Source: Melioribacteraceae bacterium (GTDB lineage: Bacteria; Bacteroidota; Ignavibacteria; Ignavibacteriales; Melioribacteraceae). Taken from it: a DNA stretch of 64,000 nt. The DNA lies in NCBI GenBank assembly GCA_021739765.1, contig JAIPBD010000004.1, positions 186,001 to 250,000 on the forward strand. The letters run 5' to 3'. A program made the position numbers and the translations under genes. How positions within the stretch are numbered: the first letter of the stretch is position 1; each line of letters begins with the position of its first letter. This document shows, piece by piece, positions 1-9,786 of the stretch. The notes under the pieces were generated by a model. The model saw only the letters and a list, made by a program, of their open reading frames with translations. It ran no database searches and was not told where the DNA came from.

Positions 1-117
1 TTCGTATTGAGATAGATTTAATTGAGTCTGGTAGTTAATTGTAAATTTGGATTCATCAACAATCGGGATACGCGATGTATCCCGCGAAGTTTTTTTAAGA
101 ACGTACTTTTTTGCCAT
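1..117 (-). CDS. Start of a probable UvrD/PcrA-type helicase gene (partial)
   Basis: Only the first 39 codons lie in the window; the gene runs off the left edge. It starts with ATG at 117, overlapping the stop of the upstream gene in a TAATG junction, so it is the third gene of the floA run. The segment ends with INYQTQLNLSQYE, which resembles the Q-motif region that opens SF1 helicases (LNxxQxxAV). The visible part has no Walker motif, so the family call is an inference from a short stretch. Confidence 0.45.
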   Translation of the reverse strand, partial: MAKKYVLKKTSRDTSRIPIVDESKFTINYQTQLNLSQYE

Positions 118-620
118 TAACGTCGAAGTGCTTTCGGCTTGTTCAATATTTCACTAAAAATAATATAATCTTGCAAATTATCATGCTCTTTAAACATTTT
201 TCGAATCCTTTTCGCCCGTTTATTTACTTTCCTTTGGCTTGAAGGAGACGACATTTTGATGTTGAGCCTCTGACTCAACTTCGGTTGATCAGATGGTCTG
301 TATCTGATTTTATCCAATACTTCATTCGGATCAGTATAAACTACTTCCTGTTGAGTTTGCTTTTGTGGAATCTGACTTTCCGGTCGATACGATTGAGGAA
401 CCGGATTTCTCACCGGTTCCTCTGAATCTTCACCAAATAAATCGGGGACTTCAAAAAAGCTGTCATCTTTTTGATAAGTATCCGCCGAAGAATCTTCGTA
501 ACGATAATTTGAATTTGTCTCTTTGGGCGCATCCTTTGGCGCTTTTTTCTTCTTAAAAATGCTCAGCAAAAAACTGACTATAAAGAAGAGTAGAAACAGT
601 ATGTCAACTATATTATCCAT
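117..620 (-). CDS. Hypothetical N-terminally anchored protein with C-terminal SEIL-x-KPKALR motif
   Basis: I do not recognise a named family. Residues 4-22 form one hydrophobic segment followed by a KKKK stretch, consistent with a membrane anchor whose tail is cytoplasmic. Residues 25-110 are polar, rich in Pro, Gln, Asp and Ser, and probably disordered. The last 40 residues are basic then helical and end in FSEILNKPKALRR, a short C-terminal motif I recall from uncharacterised proteins in several phyla. The ATG overlaps the stop of floA by one base and its own stop overlaps the next start, so it is translationally coupled on both sides. A role at the membrane with flotillin is possible from context only. 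Confidence 0.6.
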   Translation of the reverse strand: MDNIVDILFLLFFIVSFLLSIFKKKKAPKDAPKETNSNYRYEDSSADTYQKDDSFFEVPDLFGEDSEEPVRNPVPQSYRPESQIPQKQTQQEVVYTDPNEVLDKIRYRPSDQPKLSQRLNIKMSSPSSQRKVNKRAKRIRKMFKEHDNLQDYIIFSEILNKPKALRR

Positions 621-1618
621 TAATTATCGTCTTGGTCTTTTTTATTTTCGTCTTCGGGATCCGCAATCGAGTTTCTCATATCGGTATCGGCTTGAATGTT
701 TCTCAAATTATAATAATCCATAACACCGAGATTTCCACTTCTAAATGCTTCAGCGATTGCCAAAGGAATTTCAGCTTCAGCTTCGACAACTTTGGCGCGC
801 ATCTTTGCCACCTCAGCGGTCATCTCTTGCTCCAACGCAACTGCTGCGGCTCGTCTTTCTTCTGCTTTTGCGCGGGCTACCTTTAGATCGGCATCAGCTT
901 GATCTGTCTGCAAAATCGCACCGATATTTGTCCCAACATCAACATCAGCGATATCAATCGATAAAATTTCAAATGCGGTTCCGCTATCTAATCCTTTCCC
1001 TAAAACTACCTTGGAGATGCTGTCCGGATTTTCAAGAACTTCTTTATGTGTATTGCTGGAACCGATCGTAGAAACAATTCCTTCACCAACTCTTGCCAAA
1101 ATCGTAGATTCTCCAGCCCCGCCAACCAATCGTTCAATATTTGCTCGAACCGTAATTCTTGCGATTGCTTTTAACTGAATACCATCTTTGGCAACAGCCG
1201 CGACTAAAGGAGTTTCTATTACTTTGGGAAGAACCGACATTTTTACGGCTTCGAGAACATCACGTCCGGCAAGGTCAATTGCGGCCGCTCTCTCAAAACT
1301 TAAATCCAAGTCCGCTTTACTTGCCGAAATTAGTGCATTTACCACTTTTGTAACATTTCCGCCTGCGAGGTAATGAGCTTCCAATAATCCGGTGTCAAGT
1401 ATAATTCCCGCCTTTGACGAGGAAATCATATTTCTGACGATTACAGCAGGTGAAACTTTTCTCAAACGCATCCCAACCAAATCTTTAAATATTTTTAGTT
1501 TTACGCCCGAGAAATAAGCTGTAATAAAAAGCCCAATCGGAACAAAATAAGTGAAGAGTATCAGAAAAAATACTGCTCCAATAATTACAATTATCGATAA
1601 TCCTGTTGTTGGATCCAT
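620..1618 (-). CDS. floA: Flotillin-like protein FloA
   Basis: FloA proteins scaffold ordered lipid microdomains in bacterial membranes. The 332-residue product matches the family in length and layout. A hydrophobic hairpin covers about residues 7-38, then comes the conserved stretch [13 protein letters not shown], then an SPFH/band-7-like domain with repeated [20 protein letters not shown]-type sequence. A helical Ala/Glu-rich region (about 240-290) fits the oligomerising coiled coil, and the C-terminus is acidic. AGAGG sits just ahead of the ATG on the minus strand. The usual partner NfeD is not next to it; a small anchored protein follows instead. The gene diverges from clpC. Confidence 0.92.
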   Translation of the reverse strand: MDPTTGLSIIVIIGAVFFLILFTYFVPIGLFITAYFSGVKLKIFKDLVGMRLRKVSPAVIVRNMISSSKAGIILDTGLLEAHYLAGGNVTKVVNALISASKADLDLSFERAAAIDLAGRDVLEAVKMSVLPKVIETPLVAAVAKDGIQLKAIARITVRANIERLVGGAGESTILARVGEGIVSTIGSSNTHKEVLENPDSISKVVLGKGLDSGTAFEILSIDIADVDVGTNIGAILQTDQADADLKVARAKAEERRAAAVALEQEMTAEVAKMRAKVVEAEAEIPLAIAEAFRSGNLGVMDYYNLRNIQADTDMRNSIADPEDENKKDQDDN

Positions 1619-1704
1619 CTTAAACCTCTAATAAAATGTATTAATAAGTATGTTGAAATTATGAAGATGTTTTGATTTATCCAACGCAAAACGAAATTAT
1701 TATC

Positions 1705-1729
1705 AGACCTTCGGAGGTTGGGTCCCACC
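1705..1729. promoter_or_regulatory. GC-rich imperfect palindrome between floA and clpC
   Basis: The divergent 212-bp spacer is AT-rich except for this block, which contains ACCT-TCGG-AGGT followed by GGGTCCCACC. It can fold as a small hairpin or act as a protein-binding site upstream of clpC. It is not a CIRCE element. Function is unproven. Confidence 0.25.
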
Positions 1730-1830
1730 AAAACCAATTACATTGATTATAGAATAGTCTATCTTTATATTTAATGAAACTAATTAGCCATAATTCTGTT
1801 GTAAATAGAAATTTAAAGGATACTTATATA

Positions 1831-4347
1831 ATGGACGGAAATTTTTCAGAAAGAGTGCAAGAAGTAATTAGACTCAGCAGAGAAGAAGCGTTACGATTGG
1901 GTCATGATTATATAGGAACCGAGCATCTTTTGCTTGGAATAATTAGAGAGGGACAAGGAGTCGCGGTTAAAATACTTCGGAATCTTGAAGTTGAACTCAT
2001 AAAACTAAAAAAAGCGATTGAAGACACCGTCAGAACATCCGGTGGCACGCTTACTATTGGAAATATCCCCCTAACAAAACAAGCTGAAAAAGTATTAAAA
2101 ATAACCCAAATTGAATCAAAAATATACAAATCTGATGTTATCGGAACGGAGCACATTTTGCTTTCCTTGCTCCGGGATGAAGATAATATCGCAACGCAAA
2201 TTTTGCACCAGTTCAATGTTACTTATGAAAACGTACGCTCCGAACTGAATAATATTTTAAGCAGTAAATCGACAGGGGACAGGACTTTTGGGCAACCGGC
2301 TTCCAGACAACAACCCGGTAAAAAGACAGATAAAAGCAAAACTCCGGTGCTAGATAACTTCGGAAGAGATCTTACTAAGTTGGCTGTAGACGATAAGTTA
2401 GACCCGGTTATTGGAAGGGAAAAAGAGATAGAAAGGGTTGCACAAGTTTTGAGTCGAAGAAAGAAAAACAATCCTGTACTAATCGGTGAACCCGGTGTTG
2501 GTAAAACGGCAATCGCCGAAGGACTCGCTCTCCGAATAATTAATCGGAAAGTGCCGAGGATTTTACAAGAAAAAAGAGTTGTTACTCTTGATCTTGCCGG
2601 ACTTGTAGCTGGAACCAAATATCGTGGTCAGTTTGAAGAAAGAATGAAAGCTTTGATGAATGAATTGGAAAAAGCGAACGATGTAATTTTGTTTATTGAT
2701 GAACTTCACACAATTGTGGGAGCAGGGGGAGCATCCGGTTCGCTCGACGCTTCCAATATGTTTAAACCGGCATTAGCGAGAGGCGATATTCAATGTATTG
2801 GCGCAACTACGCTTGATGAATATCGTAAATTTATTGAAACCGATGGTGCCTTGGATCGAAGATTCCAGAAAGTAATGGTTGAACCACCCACCGTAGATGA
2901 GACAAAATTGATTTTGGAGAACATAAAATTCAAATACGAGGAGCATCACCGAGTAAAATATTCTGATGAAGCTATTGAATCCGCTGTTAAATTAAGTGAC
3001 AGATACATCACCGACAGACACTTACCTGACAAAGCAATCGATGTTTTAGATGAAGCCGGATCACGGGTGCATCTTGGGAATTTTACAGTTTCTGATGAAA
3101 TTCTGAAGCTGGAAGAGCAAATCGAAGACGTAAAAAAGCAAAAGATACAAGTCGTTAAACAACAAGACTACGAAGAAGCGGCCAGGTTAAGAGATCAAGA
3201 ACGTACTTTACAATCTGATTTGGAAATTGCAAAGCAGGAATGGGACGTCAAAATGAACGATATTATTTATGACGTAAGCGAAGATGATATTGGAACGGTT
3301 GTTTCAATGATGACCGGAATTCCTGTTACCCGAGTCGTTCAAGCAGAATCTGAAAAACTCATGAAAATGGAAGATGCGCTCAAATCTAAGATTGTTGGAC
3401 AAGATGAAGCCGTTCTAACCTTGACCAAAGCTATAAGGCGAACAAGAGCCGGATTGAAAAATCGGAACAAACCGATAGGCAGTTTCATTTTTCTTGGTCC
3501 TACGGGTGTTGGTAAAACCGAATTAGCTAAAGTTTTGGCAAAGTATTTATTTGATTCCGAAGATGCCCTCATCAGAATTGATATGAGTGAATACATGGAG
3601 AAATATGCGGTTTCTCGATTGGTTGGAGCACCTCCCGGATATGTCGGATACGAAGAGGGTGGTCAATTAACGGAGAAGGTGAGAAGAAGACCTTATTCGG
3701 TAGTTCTTTTTGATGAGATTGAAAAAGCTCATCCGGATGTGTTTAACATTCTTCTTCAAGTTCTCGATGATGGTCAACTTACCGATAGTCTTGGCAGAAA
3801 AGTAGACTTTAAAAACACGATTATAATTATGACTTCAAACGTCGGAACACGGGATCTTAAATCGACCGGTGGTTTTGGATTTGGAGGTGATGACATTGCC
3901 GGGAAGTATGAAAACCTTAAAAACGTCGTAAATGAGGCATTGCAAAGATTATTTAATCCTGAGTTTCTAAATAGGATTGATGAAAGCATCGTTTTCAGAA
4001 ATCTTGAAAAAGATGATATTAAAGAAATTATCAAAATCGAATTGATTGACCTTATCGATAATATCAAAGAAAACAAAATGGAAATTGAAATTGATAAATC
4101 AGCGATGGAATTTCTTGCTGAAAAAGGGTTTGATCAAAAATACGGAGCACGGCCGCTCAAAAGGGGAATTCAAAAATTTGTTGAAGATCCTTTAGCGGAA
4201 GAACTTTTGATGGGCAACTTCAAAGACGGATCTAAAATTACCGTCAAACATAGAAAAAGTGCCGAGAAACTGCACTTTATTATTAAAGATGCTCCATCAA
4301 ATGAATCGACTGATGAAGAAAAAGAGAAAGTTGACGGAAAGGATTAG
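1831..4347 (+). CDS. clpC: AAA+ unfoldase ClpC
   Basis: ClpC unfolds substrates and feeds them to the ClpP protease. All family parts are present: two N-terminal Clp repeats (about residues 1-145), the first AAA+ module with Walker A GEPGVGKT near residue 219, a UVR-type motif (EEAARLRDQER, about 448) in the middle domain, and the second AAA+ module with GPTGVGKT near residue 556 followed by the C-terminal D2-small domain. I chose ATG 1831 because MDGNFSERVQEVI is the normal family start and AAAGGA lies 10 bases upstream; the frame stays open to 1774 but that extension is atypical. No McsA/McsB genes are adjacent. Confidence 0.95.
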   Translation: MDGNFSERVQEVIRLSREEALRLGHDYIGTEHLLLGIIREGQGVAVKILRNLEVELIKLKKAIEDTVRTSGGTLTIGNIPLTKQAEKVLKITQIESKIYKSDVIGTEHILLSLLRDEDNIATQILHQFNVTYENVRSELNNILSSKSTGDRTFGQPASRQQPGKKTDKSKTPVLDNFGRDLTKLAVDDKLDPVIGREKEIERVAQVLSRRKKNNPVLIGEPGVGKTAIAEGLALRIINRKVPRILQEKRVVTLDLAGLVAGTKYRGQFEERMKALMNELEKANDVILFIDELHTIVGAGGASGSLDASNMFKPALARGDIQCIGATTLDEYRKFIETDGALDRRFQKVMVEPPTVDETKLILENIKFKYEEHHRVKYSDEAIESAVKLSDRYITDRHLPDKAIDVLDEAGSRVHLGNFTVSDEILKLEEQIEDVKKQKIQVVKQQDYEEAARLRDQERTLQSDLEIAKQEWDVKMNDIIYDVSEDDIGTVVSMMTGIPVTRVVQAESEKLMKMEDALKSKIVGQDEAVLTLTKAIRRTRAGLKNRNKPIGSFIFLGPTGVGKTELAKVLAKYLFDSEDALIRIDMSEYMEKYAVSRLVGAPPGYVGYEEGGQLTEKVRRRPYSVVLFDEIEKAHPDVFNILLQVLDDGQLTDSLGRKVDFKNTIIIMTSNVGTRDLKSTGGFGFGGDDIAGKYENLKNVVNEALQRLFNPEFLNRIDESIVFRNLEKDDIKEIIKIELIDLIDNIKENKMEIEIDKSAMEFLAEKGFDQKYGARPLKRGIQKFVEDPLAEELLMGNFKDGSKITVKHRKSAEKLHFIIKDAPSNESTDEEKEKVDGKD

Positions 4348-4352
4348 TGTAA

Positions 4353-4625
4353 ATGTTACTTACTGAAGAAAAGATTAGGCAAATTCTTGAATCAAAAAAA
4401 GACTGGATGTTGAGAGATAACGCCCTGGTAAAAACTTTTGAGTGTAATGATTTTATCGATGCAATTTCATTCGTGACGAAAGTCGGAATGCTATCCGAAA
4501 AAGCTGACCATCATCCCAATATATCGATTCATTCCTGGAATAAAGTCGAATTAGCGATATCAACGCACGATGAAGGCGGAATAACCGAGAAGGATATTTC
4601 CCTTTTGAATGCAATTGATCCTTAA
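4353..4625 (+). CDS. phhB: Pterin-4a-carbinolamine dehydratase
   Basis: PCD/DCoH enzymes dehydrate 4a-hydroxytetrahydrobiopterin so the cofactor of aromatic amino acid hydroxylases can be recycled. The 90-residue product has the family length and the catalytic signature EKADHHPNI (about residues 47-55), followed by the typical tail in which TH and GGIT are conserved. It begins five bases after the clpC stop and is probably cotranscribed with it; a clear hairpin terminator follows. No hydroxylase gene is visible in the window. Confidence 0.93.
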   Translation: MLLTEEKIRQILESKKDWMLRDNALVKTFECNDFIDAISFVTKVGMLSEKADHHPNISIHSWNKVELAISTHDEGGITEKDISLLNAIDP

Positions 4626-4653
4626 TTCTATCTTTTTGCGACTATTGTTTGGA

Positions 4654-4690
4654 TGCTCTAATATTATTAAATATTAGGGCATTTTTATTA
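4654..4690 (+). terminator. Rho-independent terminator after clpC-phhB
   Basis: GCTCTAATAT and ATATTAGGGC form a ten-pair stem with one G-T wobble around a TATTAAA-region loop, directly followed by ATTTTTATTA. It lies 28 bases after the phhB stop and separates that pair from the next operon. Confidence 0.75.
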
Positions 4691-4720
4691 TCTTCGAAAA
4701 TCAAAAAATCAGACAATTCA

Positions 4721-5998
4721 ATGAAAAAAACACATTTATTTTTCACCCTCGTTTTTATCTCTATTACCACATTCGGTCAAGTTAATTTTGATGATCACTT
4801 TTTTGAAAAAACACTCAGATTCGATTACATTCATGCGGGCGACAAAGAATCTGAAGCATACTATTTTGATGAAATGATTGAAGAACAATACTGGGGCGGA
4901 TCAAAAAATAATCTGATTGATACGTTAGGACTCGGTAACAATATGTTTGAATTAATTGATATTGAGAGTAAAAATGTAATCTATTCTCGCGGTTATTCTA
5001 CTTTGTTCAGAGAATGGCAAACCACCGACGAGGCTAATATTACAAAAAGGGGAATTCACGAAACTGTCGTTATGCCTTTCCCGAAAAAAACATCAGAAAT
5101 AGTGATCTACTCAAGAGATAGAAACAATTCATTTGTTGAAAGATTCCGTTACCAAATCGATCCAAAAAATTACTTCATCAGAAAAGATAACAAACATGTT
5201 TTTGATAATTATCAAATTGAATATTCATCTGAACCCGCGAGTGCCTTGGATATCGTTTTTATTCCGGATGGTTATTCAATAGTTGAAATTGAGAAATTTA
5301 TTTCCGACGCGGAACGATTTCGTGACTATTTGTTCGAATATGAGCCGTTTAAGGAGTTTAGGGACAAAATTAATATCTGGGCCGTCTTAGCCCATTCTAT
5401 TGAATCCGGAATCGATAATCCTGCCAAAGGTGAATACAAAAAAAATATCGCTTCAACATCTTTTTATACATTTGATTCTGAACGTTATGTTATGACATAC
5501 GATACCAAGACAGTGAGGGATTTAGCCGCAAATGCTCCATACGATCAAATTTATATTCTATCCAATTCTGCGAAATATGGAGGCGGTGCAATCTACAATT
5601 ATTATTCCGCTACAACAGTTGATCACCCGAGCTCAAAACAAGTTTTTGTGCATGAATTAGCTCATGGATTTGCCGGCTTGGCCGACGAATATTTTACGAG
5701 CGATGTTTCTTACAACGAATTTTACCCCACAGACGTTGAGCCTTGGGAACCAAATATAACTACACTCGTAAATTTTGATTCAAAATGGAAAAGTTTATTA
5801 GATGAAGAAACACCTGTTCCAACTCCCGATACTGATGAATTTGAAAATAAAATCGGAGTTTTTGAAGGAGGGGGATATGCGGCTAAAAGTGTATTCAGAT
5901 CAACAAGAAATTCATTAATGAATTCTTTTTCCAGCAACGAATTTAACGCAGTATGCAAACAAGTTTTAATTAATACTCTGAAATTCTACACACAATAA
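4721..5998 (+). CDS. Secreted M64-family metallopeptidase (IgA-peptidase-like)
   Basis: The zinc-binding motif HELAHGFAGLADEYF matches HExxHxxGxxD/LxDEY of peptidase family M64, and the length (about 425 residues) suits the PF09471 family. ATG 4721 gives a clean signal peptide (KK, then a hydrophobic stretch ending TTFGQ); the frame extends upstream to 4649 but would place that peptide internally and run through the preceding terminator. The central segment ALDIVFIPDGY is also typical of M64. The stop overlaps the next ATG in TAATG, so it heads the five-gene run that ends in pduT. The substrate is unknown; the name IgA peptidase is historical for the family. Confidence 0.85.
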   Translation: MKKTHLFFTLVFISITTFGQVNFDDHFFEKTLRFDYIHAGDKESEAYYFDEMIEEQYWGGSKNNLIDTLGLGNNMFELIDIESKNVIYSRGYSTLFREWQTTDEANITKRGIHETVVMPFPKKTSEIVIYSRDRNNSFVERFRYQIDPKNYFIRKDNKHVFDNYQIEYSSEPASALDIVFIPDGYSIVEIEKFISDAERFRDYLFEYEPFKEFRDKINIWAVLAHSIESGIDNPAKGEYKKNIASTSFYTFDSERYVMTYDTKTVRDLAANAPYDQIYILSNSAKYGGGAIYNYYSATTVDHPSSKQVFVHELAHGFAGLADEYFTSDVSYNEFYPTDVEPWEPNITTLVNFDSKWKSLLDEETPVPTPDTDEFENKIGVFEGGGYAAKSVFRSTRNSLMNSFSSNEFNAVCKQVLINTLKFYTQ

Positions 5999-7212
5999 TG
6001 AACGAACAAAATCTAATTTTCAACATATATCAGCGTTACAGAAATGATCTGATTTCGCTTCCTTGGGATACTTCCTTAATTGACTGGCAAGAGGATGGAT
6101 TTAAATTCATATCTGTCAGAAAGAGCAAGTCGAGACATCCGGTCAGATTTATAAAAACCAAAAATTATTCTTTTGCCATAAAGCAGACCTCAAATCTGAA
6201 AGCGTATTTTGAATCCGTTACCTATAAAAAATTACTTGAGAAGGGAATTCCAACATTTGTTCCCGCCGGTCATGTGATTTACACCGATAAATTATTCACG
6301 GAAGAACACAAACTGCTTGCGGCAAACCAGGACGAAGAATTGGCATTTGTTGTTACAATGCTTGAAGATAATTCAATTCCACATTCTATATTATTTCAAT
6401 ATGATTTTAAGGAAGAGAATACTAAAGCAATTATAAAAGCGATTGCTGAATTAATCGCTTTGCTTCATCATAAAAATATTTACTGGGGAGATGCTCAACT
6501 TCAAAACAATTTAATAAAGTTCAACAAGTTGAAAGATACTAATGGACGAACAAAAACGGAATTAAAAGCATTTTTGGCCGATGCTGAAACCGTAGAAATC
6601 ACCTCTAAAATCTCGGATGAAATGAGAGAGAAGGATATTTCCAAATTCTTCGAGTCTATTGATCAGTACAATTTGCTTTTAATTGAACAAGGGAAAGAAA
6701 AAGATATTTCCTTTTTGAAAAGTTATTTTGGTGGAAAATACGAGCAATTTCGATCTTTATACAAAACAATCAAGGCATTTGAAAAAACTACGGGAATAAA
6801 TGTTCACGATCAGTTTGGAGAAATTAAAGATAAAAATACTATCGATGACATCTTAAAACAGATCGAAGAACACAAATGGTACTTAAATGAAAACCAGGTA
6901 AAAGAAATAACAATCCAAGAGGCAAGTATTGACTGGTTAAGAAATATTTATGCACCCATTATTAAAGAGTTCGAGGCACTTAAAATAGCCGATAACTTCC
7001 CAAATACCAATTCCGCAAGTTTGTACGCGCAAATTATGGCGCATAAATACTATATGAGTTTGGAAGTTAAAAAAGATGTTGGTGTAAAAAATGCAATTTT
7101 AGATTACGCTGAGAATTTTGCCACATCTGACAAATCATTTTTGAAGAACCTAAAACTTCTTGTTAAAAGAATTCTTGTAATCTACAATAATTATCCCGAT
7201 ACAAATAGTTAG
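5998..7212 (+). CDS. DUF4032 kinase-like protein
   Basis: The N-terminal half resembles lipopolysaccharide-kinase-like folds. FAIKQT may hold the phosphate-binding lysine, LHHKNIYWGDAQLQNNLI is the catalytic loop-like segment (WGD then N), and FLADAET (about residues 196-202) is the metal-binding DxE-like element. The C-terminal half contains IEEHKWYLNENQ, similar to the EHRWFLSE motif of DUF4032 proteins. Whether it phosphorylates anything is unknown. It overlaps the M64 gene by one base and is followed seven bases later by a phosphatase gene, so a kinase/phosphatase-type regulatory pair is a reasonable inference. Confidence 0.7.
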   Translation: MNEQNLIFNIYQRYRNDLISLPWDTSLIDWQEDGFKFISVRKSKSRHPVRFIKTKNYSFAIKQTSNLKAYFESVTYKKLLEKGIPTFVPAGHVIYTDKLFTEEHKLLAANQDEELAFVVTMLEDNSIPHSILFQYDFKEENTKAIIKAIAELIALLHHKNIYWGDAQLQNNLIKFNKLKDTNGRTKTELKAFLADAETVEITSKISDEMREKDISKFFESIDQYNLLLIEQGKEKDISFLKSYFGGKYEQFRSLYKTIKAFEKTTGINVHDQFGEIKDKNTIDDILKQIEEHKWYLNENQVKEITIQEASIDWLRNIYAPIIKEFEALKIADNFPNTNSASLYAQIMAHKYYMSLEVKKDVGVKNAILDYAENFATSDKSFLKNLKLLVKRILVIYNNYPDTNS

Positions 7213-7218
7213 AGTTAA

Positions 7219-8454
7219 ATGGAACAACGTAAATTACTCAGAACAGTTGAAACCGTAGCTTCAAAATCATTTCCTTCATTTCGTGAATTGATGCAGGAGG
7301 TTGTGGATCAATTAGTCGAAAATGAAGAAATTAAGGTAACCGGTGGAAGGGTTTGGAAACTAAACAGACCCGAAAAGGCTTACCAAATTTATTATCAGCA
7401 GGGAAGTGTAACACGAATTCGCAAAAATTACCGACTCCTGGTAGATGACTTCCCAATTTTTAGTAAAATAGCCCAAAAAAGAACTGTACTTGCCGACGAA
7501 ACGGACGAATTTCTGATTAAAAAGGGAATATTTAAATATTCTGCTTCCGGTTTCGGGTCAAAATTAAAAATTGGCGATAAAAGTTATTATGAATATCTGA
7601 TAGCTGTAAACAGTGATGACGTAGACGAAAATCTTGGTTACACGCTAAACATTGTCGCTACCATATTGACTTCCAAACTAAAAGAGAAGAGAATTACCGA
7701 ATCGAGGGTAAATTTGTTAGAAGATATCGATAGTGCAAAAAGACTTCAAAAAAGTATTCTACCGGAGCACGAGTACACTTTTCACGATTATCAACTTTTT
7801 GGTGTAACTGTCCCGGCCAGAACGCTTGGAGGAGATTTCTTCGATTATCTCCCGATTGGTGACGATGAAGAAAGGTTGGGAATTACAATCGGTGATGCGG
7901 CATCGAAAGGAATAGCCGCAGCGGCTGAAGCAATGTATATTTCCGGCGCAATTCGGATGGCGAGTAAGTTCCAGATTAAAATATCACCGTTAATGACCAG
8001 AATTAATGAAATAGTTAATAAAATATTTGCCGACGATCGATTCGCCAGTTTCTTTTATGGTGAAATTTCAAATGATAGAAAAGGACTTTTTCTATATTCG
8101 AACGCGGGACATAATCCGCCGATGTTTATATCTAAAAACGGAAAAAAGATCAGTTATTTAGATCCTACCGGTCCTTTACTTGGTCCGGCACCGCAGTCCA
8201 GATATGAAACTGATAGTCTTAATTTTTCAACCGGGGATGTATTATTACTCTATTCAGACGGAATTGTTGAAGCAGCGAATAATAAATTTCACTTTTTTGG
8301 AGAAAATCGGTTAAAAAATGTTCTTAGAAAGAACCACATAAATCCGCCTAAGAAAATAGCTTACGCCATTTTAGATGAAGTATATAAATTCTCTACTGAA
8401 GATTCTGAATATCAGGATGATAAAACTGTTGTGATAATTAAAAAGATAAAATAA
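7219..8454 (+). CDS. SpoIIE/RsbU-type PP2C serine/threonine phosphatase
   Basis: The C-terminal half (about residues 175-411) carries the PPM phosphatase motifs of the RsbU/SpoIIE group: LGGDFFDY, GDAASKG (in place of the more common GDVSGKG), SNAGHNPP, YSDGIVEA and QDDKTVVII. The N-terminal 160 residues look like a divergent GAF-type sensory domain, joined by a helical linker (SAKRLQKSILPE) typical of this group. These enzymes usually dephosphorylate anti-sigma-factor antagonists. No anti-sigma or antagonist gene is next to it; the neighbours are a kinase-like protein and pduS, which is unusual. Confidence 0.85.
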   Translation: MEQRKLLRTVETVASKSFPSFRELMQEVVDQLVENEEIKVTGGRVWKLNRPEKAYQIYYQQGSVTRIRKNYRLLVDDFPIFSKIAQKRTVLADETDEFLIKKGIFKYSASGFGSKLKIGDKSYYEYLIAVNSDDVDENLGYTLNIVATILTSKLKEKRITESRVNLLEDIDSAKRLQKSILPEHEYTFHDYQLFGVTVPARTLGGDFFDYLPIGDDEERLGITIGDAASKGIAAAAEAMYISGAIRMASKFQIKISPLMTRINEIVNKIFADDRFASFFYGEISNDRKGLFLYSNAGHNPPMFISKNGKKISYLDPTGPLLGPAPQSRYETDSLNFSTGDVLLLYSDGIVEAANNKFHFFGENRLKNVLRKNHINPPKKIAYAILDEVYKFSTEDSEYQDDKTVVIIKKIK

Positions 8455-8455
8455 T

Positions 8456-9775
8456 ATGAAATTTTCAGAAAAAATATTTGAGGCTGGAGTTGTGGGTGCG
8501 GGTGGAGCAGGATTTCCGACACACATCAAAGCTAAATCGAAAGTTGAATTTGTACTCGCAAACGGAGCCGAATGTGAACCGCTTATTCACAAAGATTTCG
8601 AAATTATGTTGAATCATGCTCCCGAAATTGTATCGGGGATGAAAATGATGATTGACAACACCGAGGCATCTAAAGGGTATTTCGGAATTAAAACCAAAAA
8701 TTCTAACGCAATTGAGAAAATTCAGAATGAAATTGAAAATTCATTGATCGATATGTGCAAATTGGGAGATTTTTATCCCTCCGGTGACGAATATGAGTTG
8801 GTTTACTCAGCGACAAACAGACTAATTCCTCCTCACGGTATTCCTCTGGATGTTGGCTGTTTGGTAAATAATGTTGAAACATTTTACAACATACACCAAG
8901 CCATTACATTTAGTCAGCCGGTTACGGAGAAGTTTGTTTGTATTGCTGGCGCTGTTAAAAATCCTTCTTCATTTTTTGCGCCTGTTGGAACCAGTTTTAA
9001 AGATATTTTGGATTTTGTTGGTGGAAGCCCACTTTCGGATTATGCGATTTTTGTAAGTGGTTTGTTGATGGGAAAACTTTCATTTGACCTGGAAGATACA
9101 ATTACTAAAACAACAGCCGGTTTAATCGTGCTACCGAAGGATCATTATTTAGTGAATAGGATGATAAGACCATTAGAGGATATGAACCGGATTGGTAAAT
9201 CGGCATGCGACCAATGTTCATATTGCACCGAATTTTGCCCCAGATATTTGTTAGGATACGATGTGCAACCTCATAAAGTCATGAGATCCCTCGGCTTCTC
9301 AAAAACCCGGGAAACACACTGGAACCAGTATGCTGATCTATGTTGTTCATGTGGTTTATGCTCTTTATACGCTTGTCCGGAGGATTTATATCCCAGAGAG
9401 GCGTGTGATCAAAGTAAAGTGAAATTAAGAGCTGAGGGAATTAAATATGAGCAGAAAAAACTCGTAAAAGTACATCCGATTAAGGAGGGGAGAAGGGTTC
9501 CTCTAAAACAACTGATGAAAAGAATTAATGTGGCAGAGTATGAAAAACCAACTCCTTTTATCTCTGAATCCCCTGTTCCTTCAACCGTAAAAATCAAGTT
9601 GAAACAACACGTCGGCAAACCTGCCGTTGCGGTCGTCAATATTTCGCAATCTGTGAAAAAAGGTACGCTCATTGCCGATATTGATGAAAATTCAATGGGA
9701 GCACGGATACATACCTCAATCGATGGTGCTGTAACTTCAATTACCGATGACTATATCGAAATTAAAGCTAATTAG
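8456..9775 (+). CDS. pduS: PduS-like iron-sulfur flavoprotein (RnfC-related)
   Basis: PduS is a microcompartment-associated reductase that passes electrons, classically to reduce cobalamin. The start region VGAGGAGFPTHIKA matches the FMN/NADH-binding N-terminus shared with RnfC/NuoF. An SLBB-like segment covers about residues 155-200. Two 4Fe-4S motifs follow: CDQCSYCTEFCP (about 252) and CCSCGLCSLYACP (about 296). A C-terminal barrel-sandwich-like region closes the protein. The gene starts one base after the phosphatase stop and is followed 11 bases later by pduT, the usual partner. Cobalamin as substrate is inferred from the family, not shown here. Confidence 0.88.
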   Translation: MKFSEKIFEAGVVGAGGAGFPTHIKAKSKVEFVLANGAECEPLIHKDFEIMLNHAPEIVSGMKMMIDNTEASKGYFGIKTKNSNAIEKIQNEIENSLIDMCKLGDFYPSGDEYELVYSATNRLIPPHGIPLDVGCLVNNVETFYNIHQAITFSQPVTEKFVCIAGAVKNPSSFFAPVGTSFKDILDFVGGSPLSDYAIFVSGLLMGKLSFDLEDTITKTTAGLIVLPKDHYLVNRMIRPLEDMNRIGKSACDQCSYCTEFCPRYLLGYDVQPHKVMRSLGFSKTRETHWNQYADLCCSCGLCSLYACPEDLYPREACDQSKVKLRAEGIKYEQKKLVKVHPIKEGRRVPLKQLMKRINVAEYEKPTPFISESPVPSTVKIKLKQHVGKPAVAVVNISQSVKKGTLIADIDENSMGARIHTSIDGAVTSITDDYIEIKAN

Positions 9776-9786
9776 CGGAGAAATAA

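Noticed and set aside
1774-1830. Longer ClpC start at 1774
   Set aside because: The extra 19 residues do not fit the family N-terminus, and AAAGGA is positioned for ATG 1831.
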